Source: Thermoanaerobaculia bacterium | GTDB taxonomy: Bacteria > Acidobacteriota > Thermoanaerobaculia > Multivoradales > JAHEKO01 | Assembly: GCA_947259925.1 (NCBI GenBank) | Contig: CAMYOG010000010.1 | Coordinates: forward strand, 50,842 to 114,841 | Direction: 5' to 3' | DNA length: 64,000 nucleotides | Shown: piece after piece, positions 25,701-35,337 of the stretch | Position numbering within the stretch: the first letter of the stretch is position 1 | Layout of the letters: each line of letters begins with the position of its first letter | Notes under the pieces: model-generated | The model's database searches: none | The model's input: only the letters and a program-made list of their open reading frames with translations | Told to the model about the DNA's origin: nothing | Program-made: the position numbers and the translations under genes

Positions 25701-28700
25701 CTCCGCCGCGCCGAAGAGCAGGCCGAGGAGCTCCCGGTCGACCCGCAGGTCGCGCCGCAGGCTGCCTCGTTCGACGATCACGTCTCCGCCGATCGCTCCG
25801 GTCCCCGGCCCCGCGCGGGTGAGCGTCAGATCGCCTCGGAGCAGCAGGGTCAGACCGTGCTCGACGCGCAGCCGGACACCCTCGGCCGCGAGCGCGAGGT
25901 CGATCCCCGCCTCCCGATCCGCGCTGCCCGAGAGCGACACCTGGCCCCGATTGGCCCGAGCTCGGGCGGTCTCGATCTCGGCTCGCCCGCGGAGGATGCG
26001 GACGTCGATCTCGGGCGACTCGAGCCGGATCGAATACGGATGGACGAACGAAATCGTCGACTCCGGGCCTCGCAAGCTGAGGTGCCCTTCAGGGGACGAG
26101 GGAGATCCGGTGAGCCGGGCCTCGACATCGACGCGGCCGGCGCCGACGCCGCCGCCGAGGAACGGGTTGAGCAGCGACGAGTCGACCGCGCCGGAGAGAT
26201 CGAGCGCGACGCTCTCGACCAGCTTCTGCCAGGGGGTACCGAGCCGCCAGTCCGGGTCGAGGATCACCTCTCCCGACGACCGGAGCTCGGTCCGTCGCTC
26301 TTCCGCGCCGCGCCCGCCGATTGCACGCCAGCGCACCGGGCGCAGGGTGGCACGCCGGTGCCCGAGCGCGACTTCGACGACGTCTTCCGCTGTGAGCCGG
26401 CCGTCCTCCTGGATCAGCTCCAGCCCCGCAACCTGCAGTCGTCCGCCGACCCCGGTCGGATCGGCGAGGTCGAGCGACAGCGCGGCGGCCACCTCGCCGC
26501 GCAGTCGCAGCGCCTCGGCCTCGCTGGCGAGCCCCCAGAACGACGCCAGGTCGACGGCCTCCATTCGCAGCGTGGCGGGCCCGTCGTCGAGCTCGATCGG
26601 CAGCCGCTGGAACGCCTCTGCGAGTGCCGGTAGGGTCGCCACCCCTCCCAGGGGAATCGCTGCCTCGATCACCACGGGGATCGAGTCCTGATCCGCGCGG
26701 GTCAGTCGCAGAGGGGCGACATGGAGGGTGCCGCCGTCGAGGCGCAGCTCGGCGGTAGCTCGGTCGAAGCCGGCGATCGGATCGGTCAGCCCCACCACCG
26801 CATGAGCGCTCCGGACCGGCGTCGCGAGTGCGAGACCGAGACTGGCGCTCAGCCGACCACCCCCTAGGCTCTCGCCCAACTCGGCGGTGAGTCGCTCGAC
26901 CTCGACGCGGTCCTGGTCCGCTGCGCCGGCCAGCTGGATCGTCTCGAGATCGACCCCCGCATAGCTGACCGTGGTGCCGCTGACGTCGAGACGCGCCCGC
27001 CATTCGTCGACCAGCCCGTCCAGGGTTCCGACCCCGTCGACCGTGCCGGTGAGGGCGTTGCCCTCACGGTCTTCGATGCCGAGGCGCGACAGATCGAGCC
27101 GAGAGAGACGGGCGTCGACTTCGAGCGGACCGAAGAGAAAGGGCTTCGCGCTCGAGACTCCCACTCGGCCCCGGAGCTCGAGGGCCTCGTCGGGCGCGGG
27201 CCGCCAGGAACCGTCGAACCGGACGTCGGGCCGGGTGAGCGGTCCGTTGGCCTGGAGCTCCAGGTCGAGGCCTCCGACGAGGAGGCCCTGGTAGGAAGAC
27301 CAACCCGTCGAGAGAGCCGGCCACCGCTGCTCGAAGCGCCGGCTCGTGCTCGAGAGATCGACGATGTCGAGCAGTAGCCGGGAATCGACCAGCTCGACGC
27401 CGGTCGGCTCGCTCCAGCTGGTGACCCGCACGGTGCCGCGGGCCACCCGCCGGCCTGGGTCGTCGGGCAGGAGGTCGAGCTCGACCGCCAGCTCCGTCGG
27501 CGTCTCGGTCTGGAGGTCGAGTCCGCCGGCGGAGCTGACGGAGGCGGTCAGCAGCCGCGAGCCGGCTTCGTGCCAGCGCACGTCGCCGGAGACGCGCGGA
27601 CGAAGGACAGGCCCCACGGCTCGCAGATCGACCGTGACCTCTCCCGACAGCCCCCAGTGCTCGATCGCCTCCCGGGTCAGTCCGAGCTGCCGAGCCGCGG
27701 TGGCGGCATCATCGACCTCGAGCAGGACGGCGAGAGCATCGAGCTCCGCGGTGGTCGCATCCGACCAGTCGGGCACTGTCGCGTCGCCGCTGACCCGTCG
27801 CCTGCCCGCGAGCCCGGGAAGGACGTCGGCTTCGAGCCCGATCACCGTCTCGCCGGCAGGCGACTGACGGACCTCGGCCTCGGCGGTCAGCAGCACCTCC
27901 GACTGTCGCCGCCAGGTGATGGCGGCGTCACTCTCGATGGCCAGGCTCTCGAGCCCCGGGCCGGATTTCTCGAGATCGAAGTCCGACTCCAGATGCAGGG
28001 TGCTACCGGACAGGCGAAGCCGTGCGATCGCCGTCGGTGACAGGAACGGCTCGAACAGCTCTACGGGAAGCTCGTGGATCCGAAGCTCGCCGTCGGCCTG
28101 GACCCTACCAGGCTGTCGCAGCGTCCGCGTCGTCACCTCGACGCTGCCTGCCGGGACCAGATCCGGTACCAGGCGCTCGAGCGTCGCGGTCAGCACGAGC
28201 TCGGCCGCCAGCTCGTCGGCGATCTGGCCCGCGGCGCTGGCCAGCAGGTGCAGACCGTCTCCGTCGATCGCCAACGAGTCGAGGAGCAGTCCACCGTCCG
28301 CGGTGATCGCACCGGCGCCCTCGACCTCGGCCGTCAGGGTAGGTCGACGATGGCTCTCGATGACGACCCGCGCGGTCGCGCTCTCGACCCCCAGCCGTCC
28401 GTCAACGAAGCTGCCGCGGAGGTCCACCTGTTCGGCTCGGGCGGCGTCGAGCCAGACGTCGAGATCGTCGGAGATCGCTCCGCTTCTGATCGTGGCGTCA
28501 CGGATCGTCAGCCTGGCCACGTCGAGGAGAGCTCGGTCGTCGCTGCCCGGGTCCTCTGGCGGCTCGGGCGGCGCTGGCAAGGCAGCCGAGAGATCCAGGG
28601 AGAGGCCGTCGACCTCGAGTGATTCGAGCGCCGGCGGATCTCCGAGCAACGAGGCCCATTCCCAGCCCGCCTGCCCCTGTGCAGCCCGCGCGAACGGCGT

Positions 28701-28991
28701 CTCCGAGCCGCTCGCGGCCAGCTCGAGACCGCGGACGGTCAGCTCGCCGCGTCGCAGGCTGATCTGGAAGTCGTCCGCCGCCATGCGCACGCCGGATCGC
28801 TCCTCGATCGCGCTGCCGACCCGGCGGAGAAGCGCCTGCCGGAACGAGGGCGAGCGCAAAGCCAACAGGAGCACGGCCGGCAGCACCAGCAGCGCGGCGG
28901 CCAGGGTGAGCACGATCCCTTTGGTAGCCCGCCGCCAGCGAGTGCCGCCCCGCGACCTGTCTTGTCGAGGAGTCTTCCCCTCACCCGGCAC
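22758..28991 (-). CDS. Single-chain TamB-TamA/BamA-like fusion (AsmA/DUF490 plus POTRA plus Omp85 barrel)
   Basis: A 2077-residue protein. Residues about 25-48 are an inner-membrane anchor (IVLTLAAALLVLPAVLLLAL). An AsmA-like start (VGSAIEERSGVRMAADDFQI) leads into about 1000 residues of repetitive beta strands and a DUF490-like end near residues 1100-1270 (GDPDIEPRLILETTSSLEDP). POTRA-like repeats begin near 1350 (VVFEGVDEISARRLRQATGF). From about 1740 to the terminal Phe is an Omp85 barrel with the signature SVRGYRSDSLG near 1970 and DAVLFFDAGNVWES. TamB and TamA are normally two proteins that span the envelope to insert outer-membrane proteins or move phospholipid. Here one chain holds both, with no stop between. 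ATG at 28991 starts the anchor region. Confidence 0.88.
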   Translation of the reverse strand: MPGEGKTPRQDRSRGGTRWRRATKGIVLTLAAALLVLPAVLLLALRSPSFRQALLRRVGSAIEERSGVRMAADDFQISLRRGELTVRGLELAASGSETPFARAAQGQAGWEWASLLGDPPALESLEVDGLSLDLSAALPAPPEPPEDPGSDDRALLDVARLTIRDATIRSGAISDDLDVWLDAARAEQVDLRGSFVDGRLGVESATARVVIESHRRPTLTAEVEGAGAITADGGLLLDSLAIDGDGLHLLASAAGQIADELAAELVLTATLERLVPDLVPAGSVEVTTRTLRQPGRVQADGELRIHELPVELFEPFLSPTAIARLRLSGSTLHLESDFDLEKSGPGLESLAIESDAAITWRRQSEVLLTAEAEVRQSPAGETVIGLEADVLPGLAGRRRVSGDATVPDWSDATTAELDALAVLLEVDDAATAARQLGLTREAIEHWGLSGEVTVDLRAVGPVLRPRVSGDVRWHEAGSRLLTASVSSAGGLDLQTETPTELAVELDLLPDDPGRRVARGTVRVTSWSEPTGVELVDSRLLLDIVDLSSTSRRFEQRWPALSTGWSSYQGLLVGGLDLELQANGPLTRPDVRFDGSWRPAPDEALELRGRVGVSSAKPFLFGPLEVDARLSRLDLSRLGIEDREGNALTGTVDGVGTLDGLVDEWRARLDVSGTTVSYAGVDLETIQLAGAADQDRVEVERLTAELGESLGGGRLSASLGLALATPVRSAHAVVGLTDPIAGFDRATAELRLDGGTLHVAPLRLTRADQDSIPVVIEAAIPLGGVATLPALAEAFQRLPIELDDGPATLRMEAVDLASFWGLASEAEALRLRGEVAAALSLDLADPTGVGGRLQVAGLELIQEDGRLTAEDVVEVALGHRRATLRPVRWRAIGGRGAEERRTELRSSGEVILDPDWRLGTPWQKLVESVALDLSGAVDSSLLNPFLGGGVGAGRVDVEARLTGSPSSPEGHLSLRGPESTISFVHPYSIRLESPEIDVRILRGRAEIETARARANRGQVSLSGSADREAGIDLALAAEGVRLRVEHGLTLLLRGDLTLTRAGPGTGAIGGDVIVERGSLRRDLRVDRELLGLLFGAAELEGTEAGPLDDVRLDIDVTTLEGVSVRNNIADIFVDWPLLRVRGTIGQPLVRGRFDVEPGGRITAYGQTVRVDQAALILSGDPDIEPRLILETTSSLEDPSLRREQSWYSDTGWGDRGAWDTGFFGPGDTAGTDAVVSGVATHYTERLASALGGALAGTEVSYQPLPIFGERDTQGRWTLIQRLSPRVTFINSRNPREAEGTTNLVALHGFAAAPGVTAQLFNDDDGDPGATLQQTRQLGGGSDPSGAPLLRRVVFEGVDEISARRLRQATGFRRGDPFPEGSDFDVEVDVHDFMLRNGFSNSLVRAETRERSRGLVDVEVEVDAGPRARIVFEGDRPGRAGRRDVRILYRAARLAEEASLEEMRRATVKALRAEGFLDPRVELMVEPEDPADPAGDRTVRVVSVGGRRIAPGPPRFTGIDSAVADQLVALFDTTLTRVELAAAAPGADEFLKRALRRVGHPHAEVLGREISDDGLMLTVDLRPGPLRTVGEVRVTGLPPGELEALRAELPLATGQALRSEALARAVTALEYELQKRGHIDALVEISLGAAEPSGETEVHLAVDAGTSFRVAATRLEGLRSSQPEWAERVARIEPGAVLTVAEIGDARQRLHQTGVFGRIGGKIERGAPPLDGTAADATVVFNVDERPRYSISYGGRWESREGLGGAVYVADRNFLGRGQTLGLRAIYLGSNDRALGLHHAWPRVAGTRNLLEFFVEDSVEVDTGTVVDGVEAWTQLTIPLSRRRQTRFYVQYQDREFEPENAAADALADENARNVYFGWQYVFDGRERAVGHLQDGLFAGVDLSGASDNLGSDFGEARLFGQAKILYPIGRGRVSRWSERRMRWAQSVRIGWLEARRGVIPRVDRLTAGGEFSVRGYRSDSLGPLDEDGAPLGGEVFLILNHELHLPVRGDLDAVLFFDAGNVWESTSTLDEELFTSAGFGFRTPSPIGPLRLDVAFPLDRRAGIDSDYEIYFGFGTSF

Positions 28992-29183
28992 TCGCGGACC
29001 CTATCGAAGACCGGTATCCGACTCAATTTGAATCGGCGCTCCTGGCGGGCTGTGGCGAGCCGAGCGATGGAGTGTTGGACGGTGGAGTCGAATCGTGGCA
29101 GAGTAAGCGGCCACCCCCGGCGGTGACCCGAGGACGAATCGCCCGAGCTGGCGCCGCCAGGTAGGGCTTACGAGAGGAGAGGG

Positions 29184-29615
29184 ATGGAAATGACGAAAAC
29201 CGTGGTCGTAGCGTCGGTTGTGCTGCTCTTCGCAGGCGTGGCTGCTGGTTGGGGATCCGAGGACCCCGTGCAGGACGCGGTCGAAGCGTGCAAGCCCGAG
29301 ATCGAAACCTACTGCAGCCAGGTCGCGCCCGGAGACGGGCGGTTGCTTGCCTGCTTCTACGCTCACGAGGATAAGCTCTCCGGCCGCTGTGGCTGGGCGC
29401 TCTATGAGGCGGCCGCCAAGCTCGAGCACTTCTCGACCGCCGTGACCCACGTGGCGAACGCCTGCTGGGACGATCTGGTCGAGCACTGCGCAGACGTCGA
29501 GATGGGTGAAGGGCGGGTCGCCGAGTGCTTGCTCGAGCACGAGAACGAGGTCAGCGAGGGCTGCCAGCAGGCGATCGACGACGTCGGCCTCGAGATGGTC
29601 GAGGACGAGGGATAG
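29184..29615 (+). CDS. Secreted Cys-rich (GLG1-repeat-like) protein
   Basis: A 143-residue protein with a signal peptide (VVVASVVLLFAGVAAGWG). Two repeats of the Cys-rich GLG1 type follow: CKPEIETYCSQVAPGDGRLL with CFYAHEDKLSGRC, and CWDDLVEHCADVEMGEGRVA with CLLEHENEVSEGC. The eight Cys are spaced for disulfides. This repeat is best known from eukaryotic Golgi apparatus protein 1 and also occurs in bacteria as a small periplasmic protein of unknown role. GAGGAGAGGG precedes the ATG. It stands alone, divergent from the Tam-like gene. Confidence 0.8.
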   Translation: MEMTKTVVVASVVLLFAGVAAGWGSEDPVQDAVEACKPEIETYCSQVAPGDGRLLACFYAHEDKLSGRCGWALYEAAAKLEHFSTAVTHVANACWDDLVEHCADVEMGEGRVAECLLEHENEVSEGCQQAIDDVGLEMVEDEG

Positions 29616-29684
29616 CCCGAGCACCCGGCCGGGTCCGGCCGAGTGCCAGAGATCCGATCCCGGAGCGCCACGGCGCTCTCGAGC

Positions 29685-30131
29685 TCAGTCCGCCTGGATC
29701 GTCTCCAGGTAGGCGGTCAGGCTATCGATCCTCTGGTTGGCGAACCACTCGCGGCGGGCCGGCTTGTAGTCGAGCCGCACGCCCTCGATCGCCGCGCCCC
29801 AGATCGGCATGCCGGGTGTGCCGTGGGCGACGATCTCACCTTCGCCGGTGATCGCGGTCCGCACCGCGTCAGTCGGATAGACGCCGCCGTTCTTCTGCGC
29901 CAGGACGGTCAGGTCGGTAGGCACCGTCCTCAGCGCCGGCGCCGCCGGCCCGTCGCCGGTGCCCTCGACCCCATGACAGACGGCGCAAAGCTCTCCGTAG
30001 AGCACCTCGCCGTTGCCGATCGCTACCTGACCCCAGTCGATCGGGGCGGTCTTGATCTTCGGCTGTTGCGTCGCCGCTATCGTGACGACCGCGAGCGCGA
30101 TCGCGGCGACGACCAGGAGAAGGCGTCTCAT
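29685..30131 (-). CDS. Monoheme cytochrome c
   Basis: A 148-residue exported protein: signal peptide or anchor (LLLVVAAIALAVVTIAA), heme-binding CAVCH near residue 50 in GEVLYGELCAVCH, and a probable axial Met in HGTPGMPIWG. The GEGEIVAHGTPGMP part is typical of class I cytochromes that accept electrons from membrane oxidoreductases. The gene stands alone here, so the partner is not clear from context. Confidence 0.85.
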   Translation of the reverse strand: MRRLLLVVAAIALAVVTIAATQQPKIKTAPIDWGQVAIGNGEVLYGELCAVCHGVEGTGDGPAAPALRTVPTDLTVLAQKNGGVYPTDAVRTAITGEGEIVAHGTPGMPIWGAAIEGVRLDYKPARREWFANQRIDSLTAYLETIQAD

Positions 30132-30346
30132 CGCGTACCTCCCTCTTTCGACCGGGGGTTGTCGCCGCGGGCGCCGACGGAGTCTGATGTCGCGAGGCGG
30201 GACTCCTCACACCTCGGTCGCACTCCCGTTCTCGCGCCCCGGTCGAGTCGGCTGTCCGCGTCGACCAACTCGACGCTACACCGTCCCGGGCGATTCGACA
30301 CTGCCCTGGTGGGTGGTTCCGGCTGCTAGCATCTCGGCGGGCACCG

Positions 30347-30604
30347 TTGCAAGGGATCAGAGCGCGCAGGCCGGAGCTCGAGGCGAAGCGACCTACGCGT
30401 TCGGCGCGCGTCGAATTGCTGGAAGAAGCGACCGGGACCGAGGGCCGCCCCGACCTTTTGCTCATGAGCCTGAAGACCGCGGACCTGGCCGCCGGCAACT
30501 GCTGGCTCGAGTTGACGGTCTCGGATCCTTCCGGTGCCACCGAGGATCGGATGGCTAGAGCGCGGTTCAAGGTCGCTTCCCAGGAGAGCGGCGCTTCGAG
30601 CTAG
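30347..30604 (+). pseudogene. Short fragment resembling the C-terminus of an exported beta-rich protein
   Basis: An 85-codon frame with only a TTG start and no Shine-Dalgarno. It reads PDLLLMSLKTADLAAGNCWL and LTVSDPSGATEDRMARARFK, which looks like the last beta strands of larger acidobacterial exported proteins. Nothing upstream in frame supplies the missing part, and there is no signal peptide. It converges on the phosphoesterase gene with a 4-base overlap. It may be a remnant or a small unknown gene. Confidence 0.35.
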
Positions 30605-31626
30605 CGTCGAGCGGGGGAACGTCGACGGAGCTCGATGCTCATCGAGGCCGGCGCGAGCGCTCGCAGCTCCGCGGCGGGCGGCACGGCGACTCCCGCACGT
30701 GAGTCCACCCATCGCAGGTGGACGATCGAATCGGCCGGGAGCTCCGCCAGTCTCCGCTCCAGCCACTCCTCGACCGAGACGTCCGCGAGGCTGCCCGGAT
30801 CGACCTCCAGGCCGAACATCGGGCGGGCGGGCAGCTGGTGGAATCGCCAGCCCGACAGGCGCCCGCCATCGACCGAGGGCTCGACCCGCAGGGTCAGAAA
30901 CCCCTTCGGCTCGTAGCGCTCGGCGAAGCTGGTGCGCTCGATCGAGCCAGGGTAGAGGACCGGGGCCGCCAACCGCCGGCCGCGCAGATCTCGTTGGAGA
31001 ACCTGCGAGCGGTGGATGTGCCCGGCCAGCACCGCCGCGAAGCCGTCCGGAATCGAGCTGCCGGGGATGACGTCGTGACCCCGCCTGAAGGTAAAACCGA
31101 CCGGACCGACCTGGGCTCCCTCGACCGTCTGATGCAGGCACAGCAGCTTGACGTCCGCCGGCTGTGTGTGGTGATCGGTGCGGTCGACCAGGCTGCCGAA
31201 CGCCGAGGCGACGTCGGTGCGCCGGCAAGGGAACCCCGCCAGCGCCACCCGGAGGCCCGCGATCTCGAGCCGGACGGTCTCCGGCCGCTGGAAGATGTGC
31301 ACCCCCGCATGGCTGGCGAGCAGCGGGAAAGGGATCCGGGAGCGCTCGTGGTTTCCGGGGACGAGAACCACGGGCACCCCGACGTCTGCGACCCGCTTGA
31401 GCGGCTCGAGCGCATCGAGCACCAGCTGGCGGCGGACGCGGCTCCGATAGAGGAGGTCTCCACCGTGGACGACCAGATCGACCTGGCCGTCGAGGGCGGG
31501 CGCCAGGGCGAGCTCGAAGTTGCGGAAGAAATCCGGCCCCCGCCTGCGGCGTTCGACCCTGGGGCGCAGCGGCAGGTCGATGCCGAGATGCGTATCGGCC
31601 AGCAGTAGCACCCGTAGAGTCGGCAC
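30601..31626 (-). CDS. SbcD-like metallophosphoesterase
   Basis: A 341-residue calcineurin-like phosphoesterase with all metal motifs in order: LLADTHLG (D-x-H), VHGGDLLY (GD), LVPGNHERS (GNHE), LCLHQT (H) and LAGHIHRSQ (GHxH). The first 230 residues match the nuclease core of the SbcD/Mre11 group. The C-terminal part (GFLTLRVEPSVDGGRL onward) replaces the usual cap and is shorter than in SbcD. No SbcC-like ATPase lies beside it. It may act as a DNA repair nuclease or on another phosphoester. Confidence 0.82.
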   Translation of the reverse strand: MPTLRVLLLADTHLGIDLPLRPRVERRRRGPDFFRNFELALAPALDGQVDLVVHGGDLLYRSRVRRQLVLDALEPLKRVADVGVPVVLVPGNHERSRIPFPLLASHAGVHIFQRPETVRLEIAGLRVALAGFPCRRTDVASAFGSLVDRTDHHTQPADVKLLCLHQTVEGAQVGPVGFTFRRGHDVIPGSSIPDGFAAVLAGHIHRSQVLQRDLRGRRLAAPVLYPGSIERTSFAERYEPKGFLTLRVEPSVDGGRLSGWRFHQLPARPMFGLEVDPGSLADVSVEEWLERRLAELPADSIVHLRWVDSRAGVAVPPAAELRALAPASMSIELRRRSPARR

Positions 31627-31719
31627 CAGAGGATGATAGACCGCGCGTGCCAGTCACCGGCCGGCGCTTTCGGTCTAGACTGCCGGAGTTCAGATGGTCC
31701 AGCGGAGAGGAGGCGCGAG

Positions 31720-32916
<1,197 letters not shown>

Positions 32917-33042
32917 CGGCTGGCGGCTTCAGGTAGCTCGACAGTGGTCGAGGCCATCGGTCGCTCGGGCTGCAACCGTTTTCGCGTCCATCGGGTCCTA
33001 CCTTGCAGGTAGCCTGATGGAGCAATCGCGAGGAGTCAGCTA

Positions 33043-33462
33043 ATGGAAGATGCATACTTTTTCTCCGCCCTCGGCGTCGTCTGGGTGTTCGGTTTCGCCG
33101 TCGTTCTGCTGATCGCGTGGCATCTCCGCAATCGACGCCGGATAGCGAAGCTCAATCTGATTCACGAAGAGAGGATGAAGGCCATGGAGAAGGGGATCCC
33201 ACTGCCCGAGTTCCCGGACCTGGGCGACGAGGAGAGTGTGATGATCATCGGCGGCGGGCTCGGTGTGGGCGGCGACCGAGCCGGGAATCCTCGCTGGCCG
33301 CTCGGACTCGGAGCGCTGCTGGTGCTGGGTGGACTGGGCCTCATGGTCGCGATGATTGCGGTCGAGAACGAGCTCTGGCCCTACGGGCTGGTGCCGGTCT
33401 TTCTCGGCATCGGCATGTTCCTGTTCTACGCACTGACGCGTACCGAGGTGGGGAAGGACTGA
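33043..33462 (+). CDS. Small membrane protein, DUF6249-like
   Basis: A 139-residue protein with an N-terminal membrane helix (FFSALGVVWVFGFAVVLLIA), a cytoplasmic linker with HEERMKAMEKGIPLPEFP, and two further helices (LGLGALLVLGGLGLMVAMIA, LVPVFLGIGMFLFYALT). The helix-ERMKAMEKG linker occurs in small membrane proteins found beside ECF sigma factors. GAGGAGTCAG precedes the ATG. The sigma gene follows 24 bases later, so the three genes probably form one unit. Confidence 0.75.
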   Translation: MEDAYFFSALGVVWVFGFAVVLLIAWHLRNRRRIAKLNLIHEERMKAMEKGIPLPEFPDLGDEESVMIIGGGLGVGGDRAGNPRWPLGLGALLVLGGLGLMVAMIAVENELWPYGLVPVFLGIGMFLFYALTRTEVGKD

Positions 33463-33486
33463 CGACGAGGGCTCGGAACCGGTCGC

Positions 33487-34053
33487 ATGGACGATGCCCA
33501 ACTGGCACGCGAGCTCCAACGCTCCGGCGACCCGGCGCACTTCGAGCAGCTCGTCGAGCGTCACCGGGGAGCGGTCTTTCGACTGATCCTGTCGATTCTC
33601 GGCAGCGGTCGCGAGGGTGCCGCCGAGGAGCTCACCCAGGACGTCTTTGTCAAGGTCTACCGGAGGATCGGCCAGTTTCGGGGCGAAGCGAAGTTCAGCT
33701 CGTGGTTGTACCGAATCGCCTACAACCAGGCGGTGAGCTACCGGTCTCGAGCCCGGTTCCGACTGCCACACTACGGGGAGGAGGTGCTCGCAATGACCCC
33801 ATCCGAGCGTCCCCAGGACGATCCGCACCAGCGGGCGACGCGGGCGGAGATCGCCTCGGCGGTCAAGGACTGTCTGGACCAGCTACCACACCTCTACCGC
33901 TCGGTGCTCAATCTCTACTACTGGATGGGGATGACCGTTCCGGAGATCGGCCAGACGATCTCGGCGCCCGACGGGACGGTCAAGTCGTACCTGTACCGCG
34001 GGCGCGCAAGGCTCCAGAAGCTCCTCGACGAGAAGGGGATACACCATGTCTGA
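33487..34053 (+). CDS. ECF-type RNA polymerase sigma factor
   Basis: A 188-residue sigma-70 family protein. Region 2 is FEQLVERHRGAVFRLILSIL, then AEELTQDVFVKVYRRIGQFR and FSSWLYRIAYNQAVSYRSR. Region 4 is LDQLPHLYRSVLNLYYWMGM and PDGTVKSYLYRGRARLQKLL. It has no anti-sigma fused. Its stop overlaps the start of the next gene, an anti-sigma candidate, by 8 bases. The neighbouring minus-strand lipid operon and the DUF2878 gene resemble sets controlled by ECF factors in photo-oxidative stress in other bacteria, so they are candidate targets. Confidence 0.92.
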   Translation: MDDAQLARELQRSGDPAHFEQLVERHRGAVFRLILSILGSGREGAAEELTQDVFVKVYRRIGQFRGEAKFSSWLYRIAYNQAVSYRSRARFRLPHYGEEVLAMTPSERPQDDPHQRATRAEIASAVKDCLDQLPHLYRSVLNLYYWMGMTVPEIGQTISAPDGTVKSYLYRGRARLQKLLDEKGIHHV

Positions 34054-34507
34054 ACTGAGCCGTGAGTGCGAGGACTTCGCCGGGTGGTTGTTGGAGAGCA
34101 CCGAGTCGGAGAGCCCAGCCTGGCGTGATCACCTGGAGCGGTGCAAAGGCTGCCGCGCGCAGGCCGATGCTCACTCGATGCTGACCAGCGCCTTCGCTGC
34201 GGAGCCGGTACCGGAGCTCTCGGACGCATTCGAGAGCAGGCTCGCGCGGAGGTTGGCGCCGGAGCTCGAGATCCGGCCGCTGGCAGGGTGGAGGAGAGCG
34301 GCGATGGTCGCCTACATCGTGGTCTCTCTGATTCTGCTCGGCTGGAGCCTGCGTGCAGTCGAGCTGCCGACGATCGATCTGTCGGCACCCTGGGTGCCGG
34401 TCGCGGCGCTGGTGGCCGTTCCACTGTCACTGATGCTGGCGATCAGGGTGTCGGGATGGCTCCCCGCCGGGCTCCGACCCAGGGGCCCGGGCATCGTCGC
34501 CGCTTGA
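34046..34507 (+). CDS. Zinc-finger anti-sigma factor-like membrane protein
   Basis: A 153-residue protein. The N-terminal 50 residues contain HLERCKGCRAQADAH, the HxxxCxxC zinc motif of ZAS-type anti-sigma factors. Two hydrophobic helices follow (MVAYIVVSLILLGWSL and VPVAALVAVPLSLMLAI). It overlaps the sigma gene by 8 bases, which points to coupled translation and a sigma/anti-sigma pair at the inner membrane. Confidence 0.83.
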   Translation: MSELSRECEDFAGWLLESTESESPAWRDHLERCKGCRAQADAHSMLTSAFAAEPVPELSDAFESRLARRLAPELEIRPLAGWRRAAMVAYIVVSLILLGWSLRAVELPTIDLSAPWVPVAALVAVPLSLMLAIRVSGWLPAGLRPRGPGIVAA

Positions 34508-34551
34508 GGACCTTGCCGGGAGAGGTGTGGCCGCTCCGCCGCCGTGGCTCG

Positions 34552-35337
34552 CTAGCGCGGCGGCCAGGGGAAGAAGGCGCTCGTCCGCCGGACGTAGTCC
34601 CGATACTTCGGCTTGGTCTCGCCGAGGCCGCGCTCGAGCAGCGCGACGCCCGAGACCTTGACGATCAGCAAGCTCATCAGGACCGGACTGATCAGCGTCC
34701 AGAGCGATCCCGTGGTCGCGAGCGCGAAGCAGCCGAAGCCCCACCAGAGGGTGGCGTCGCCGAAGTAGTTGGGATGGCGGGTGTACCGCCAGAGACCCCG
34801 GTCCATCACCTGCCCCCGGTTGGCTGGATCCGCCTTGAAGCGAGCGAGCTGGAAGTCGCCCACTGCTTCGAAGAAGAGCCCGATCGAAAAGAGCGCGAGT
34901 CCCAGCAGGTCGAGTGGCGACCAGCCGGCCGGCGTGCGCGATATCTGCACCTGGAGAAGCGGCATCCCGACGATCCAGAAGAGGACGCCCTGGAGCCAGA
35001 AGACGATGAAGAGCGACAGGACAGGGAAGCTCGATCCCCGCTTCTCCCTCATCGCCGCATAGCGGTAGTCCTCTCCCTGCCCCCAGTTGCGCCAAAGGAT
35101 GTACCCGGCGAGCCGGAGCCCCCAGACGGTGACCAGGACCGGCACCAGGGTCTGCCGGAAGGACTCGATCGGCACCTGGCTGCGATAGAGCCAGGCGAGC
35201 ATCACGAAGCCGAGGCTCCAGAAGATGTCGATGATGGAGGCATTGCGCTTGACCAGGCTGACGATCCAGACCAGCGAGGTCAGCCCGAGCGCGGCGATCA
35301 GGCCAGGCAGGACGTGGCCGGCGACCAGCTCGATCAC
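34552..35337 (-). CDS. DUF1295 membrane protein (steroid 5-alpha-reductase/ICMT-like)
   Basis: A 261-residue polytopic protein with IDIFWSLGFVMLAWLY, GLRLAGYILWRN and the C-terminal LWRYTRHPNYFGDATLWWGF motif, which binds cofactor in steroid 5-alpha-reductase and isoprenylcysteine methyltransferase relatives. GTG at 35337 is chosen because it overlaps the stop of the upstream gene as GTGA; longer starts run back through the DUF1475-like gene. It is the last gene of the lipid operon and probably modifies a membrane lipid. Confidence 0.87.
   Translation of the reverse strand: MIELVAGHVLPGLIAALGLTSLVWIVSLVKRNASIIDIFWSLGFVMLAWLYRSQVPIESFRQTLVPVLVTVWGLRLAGYILWRNWGQGEDYRYAAMREKRGSSFPVLSLFIVFWLQGVLFWIVGMPLLQVQISRTPAGWSPLDLLGLALFSIGLFFEAVGDFQLARFKADPANRGQVMDRGLWRYTRHPNYFGDATLWWGFGCFALATTGSLWTLISPVLMSLLIVKVSGVALLERGLGETKPKYRDYVRRTSAFFPWPPR

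Noticed and set aside
25272..26633. A 453-codon plus-strand frame inside the Tam-like gene
   Set aside because: The minus strand here encodes continuous beta-repeat sequence of the Tam-like protein; the plus frame is compositional.
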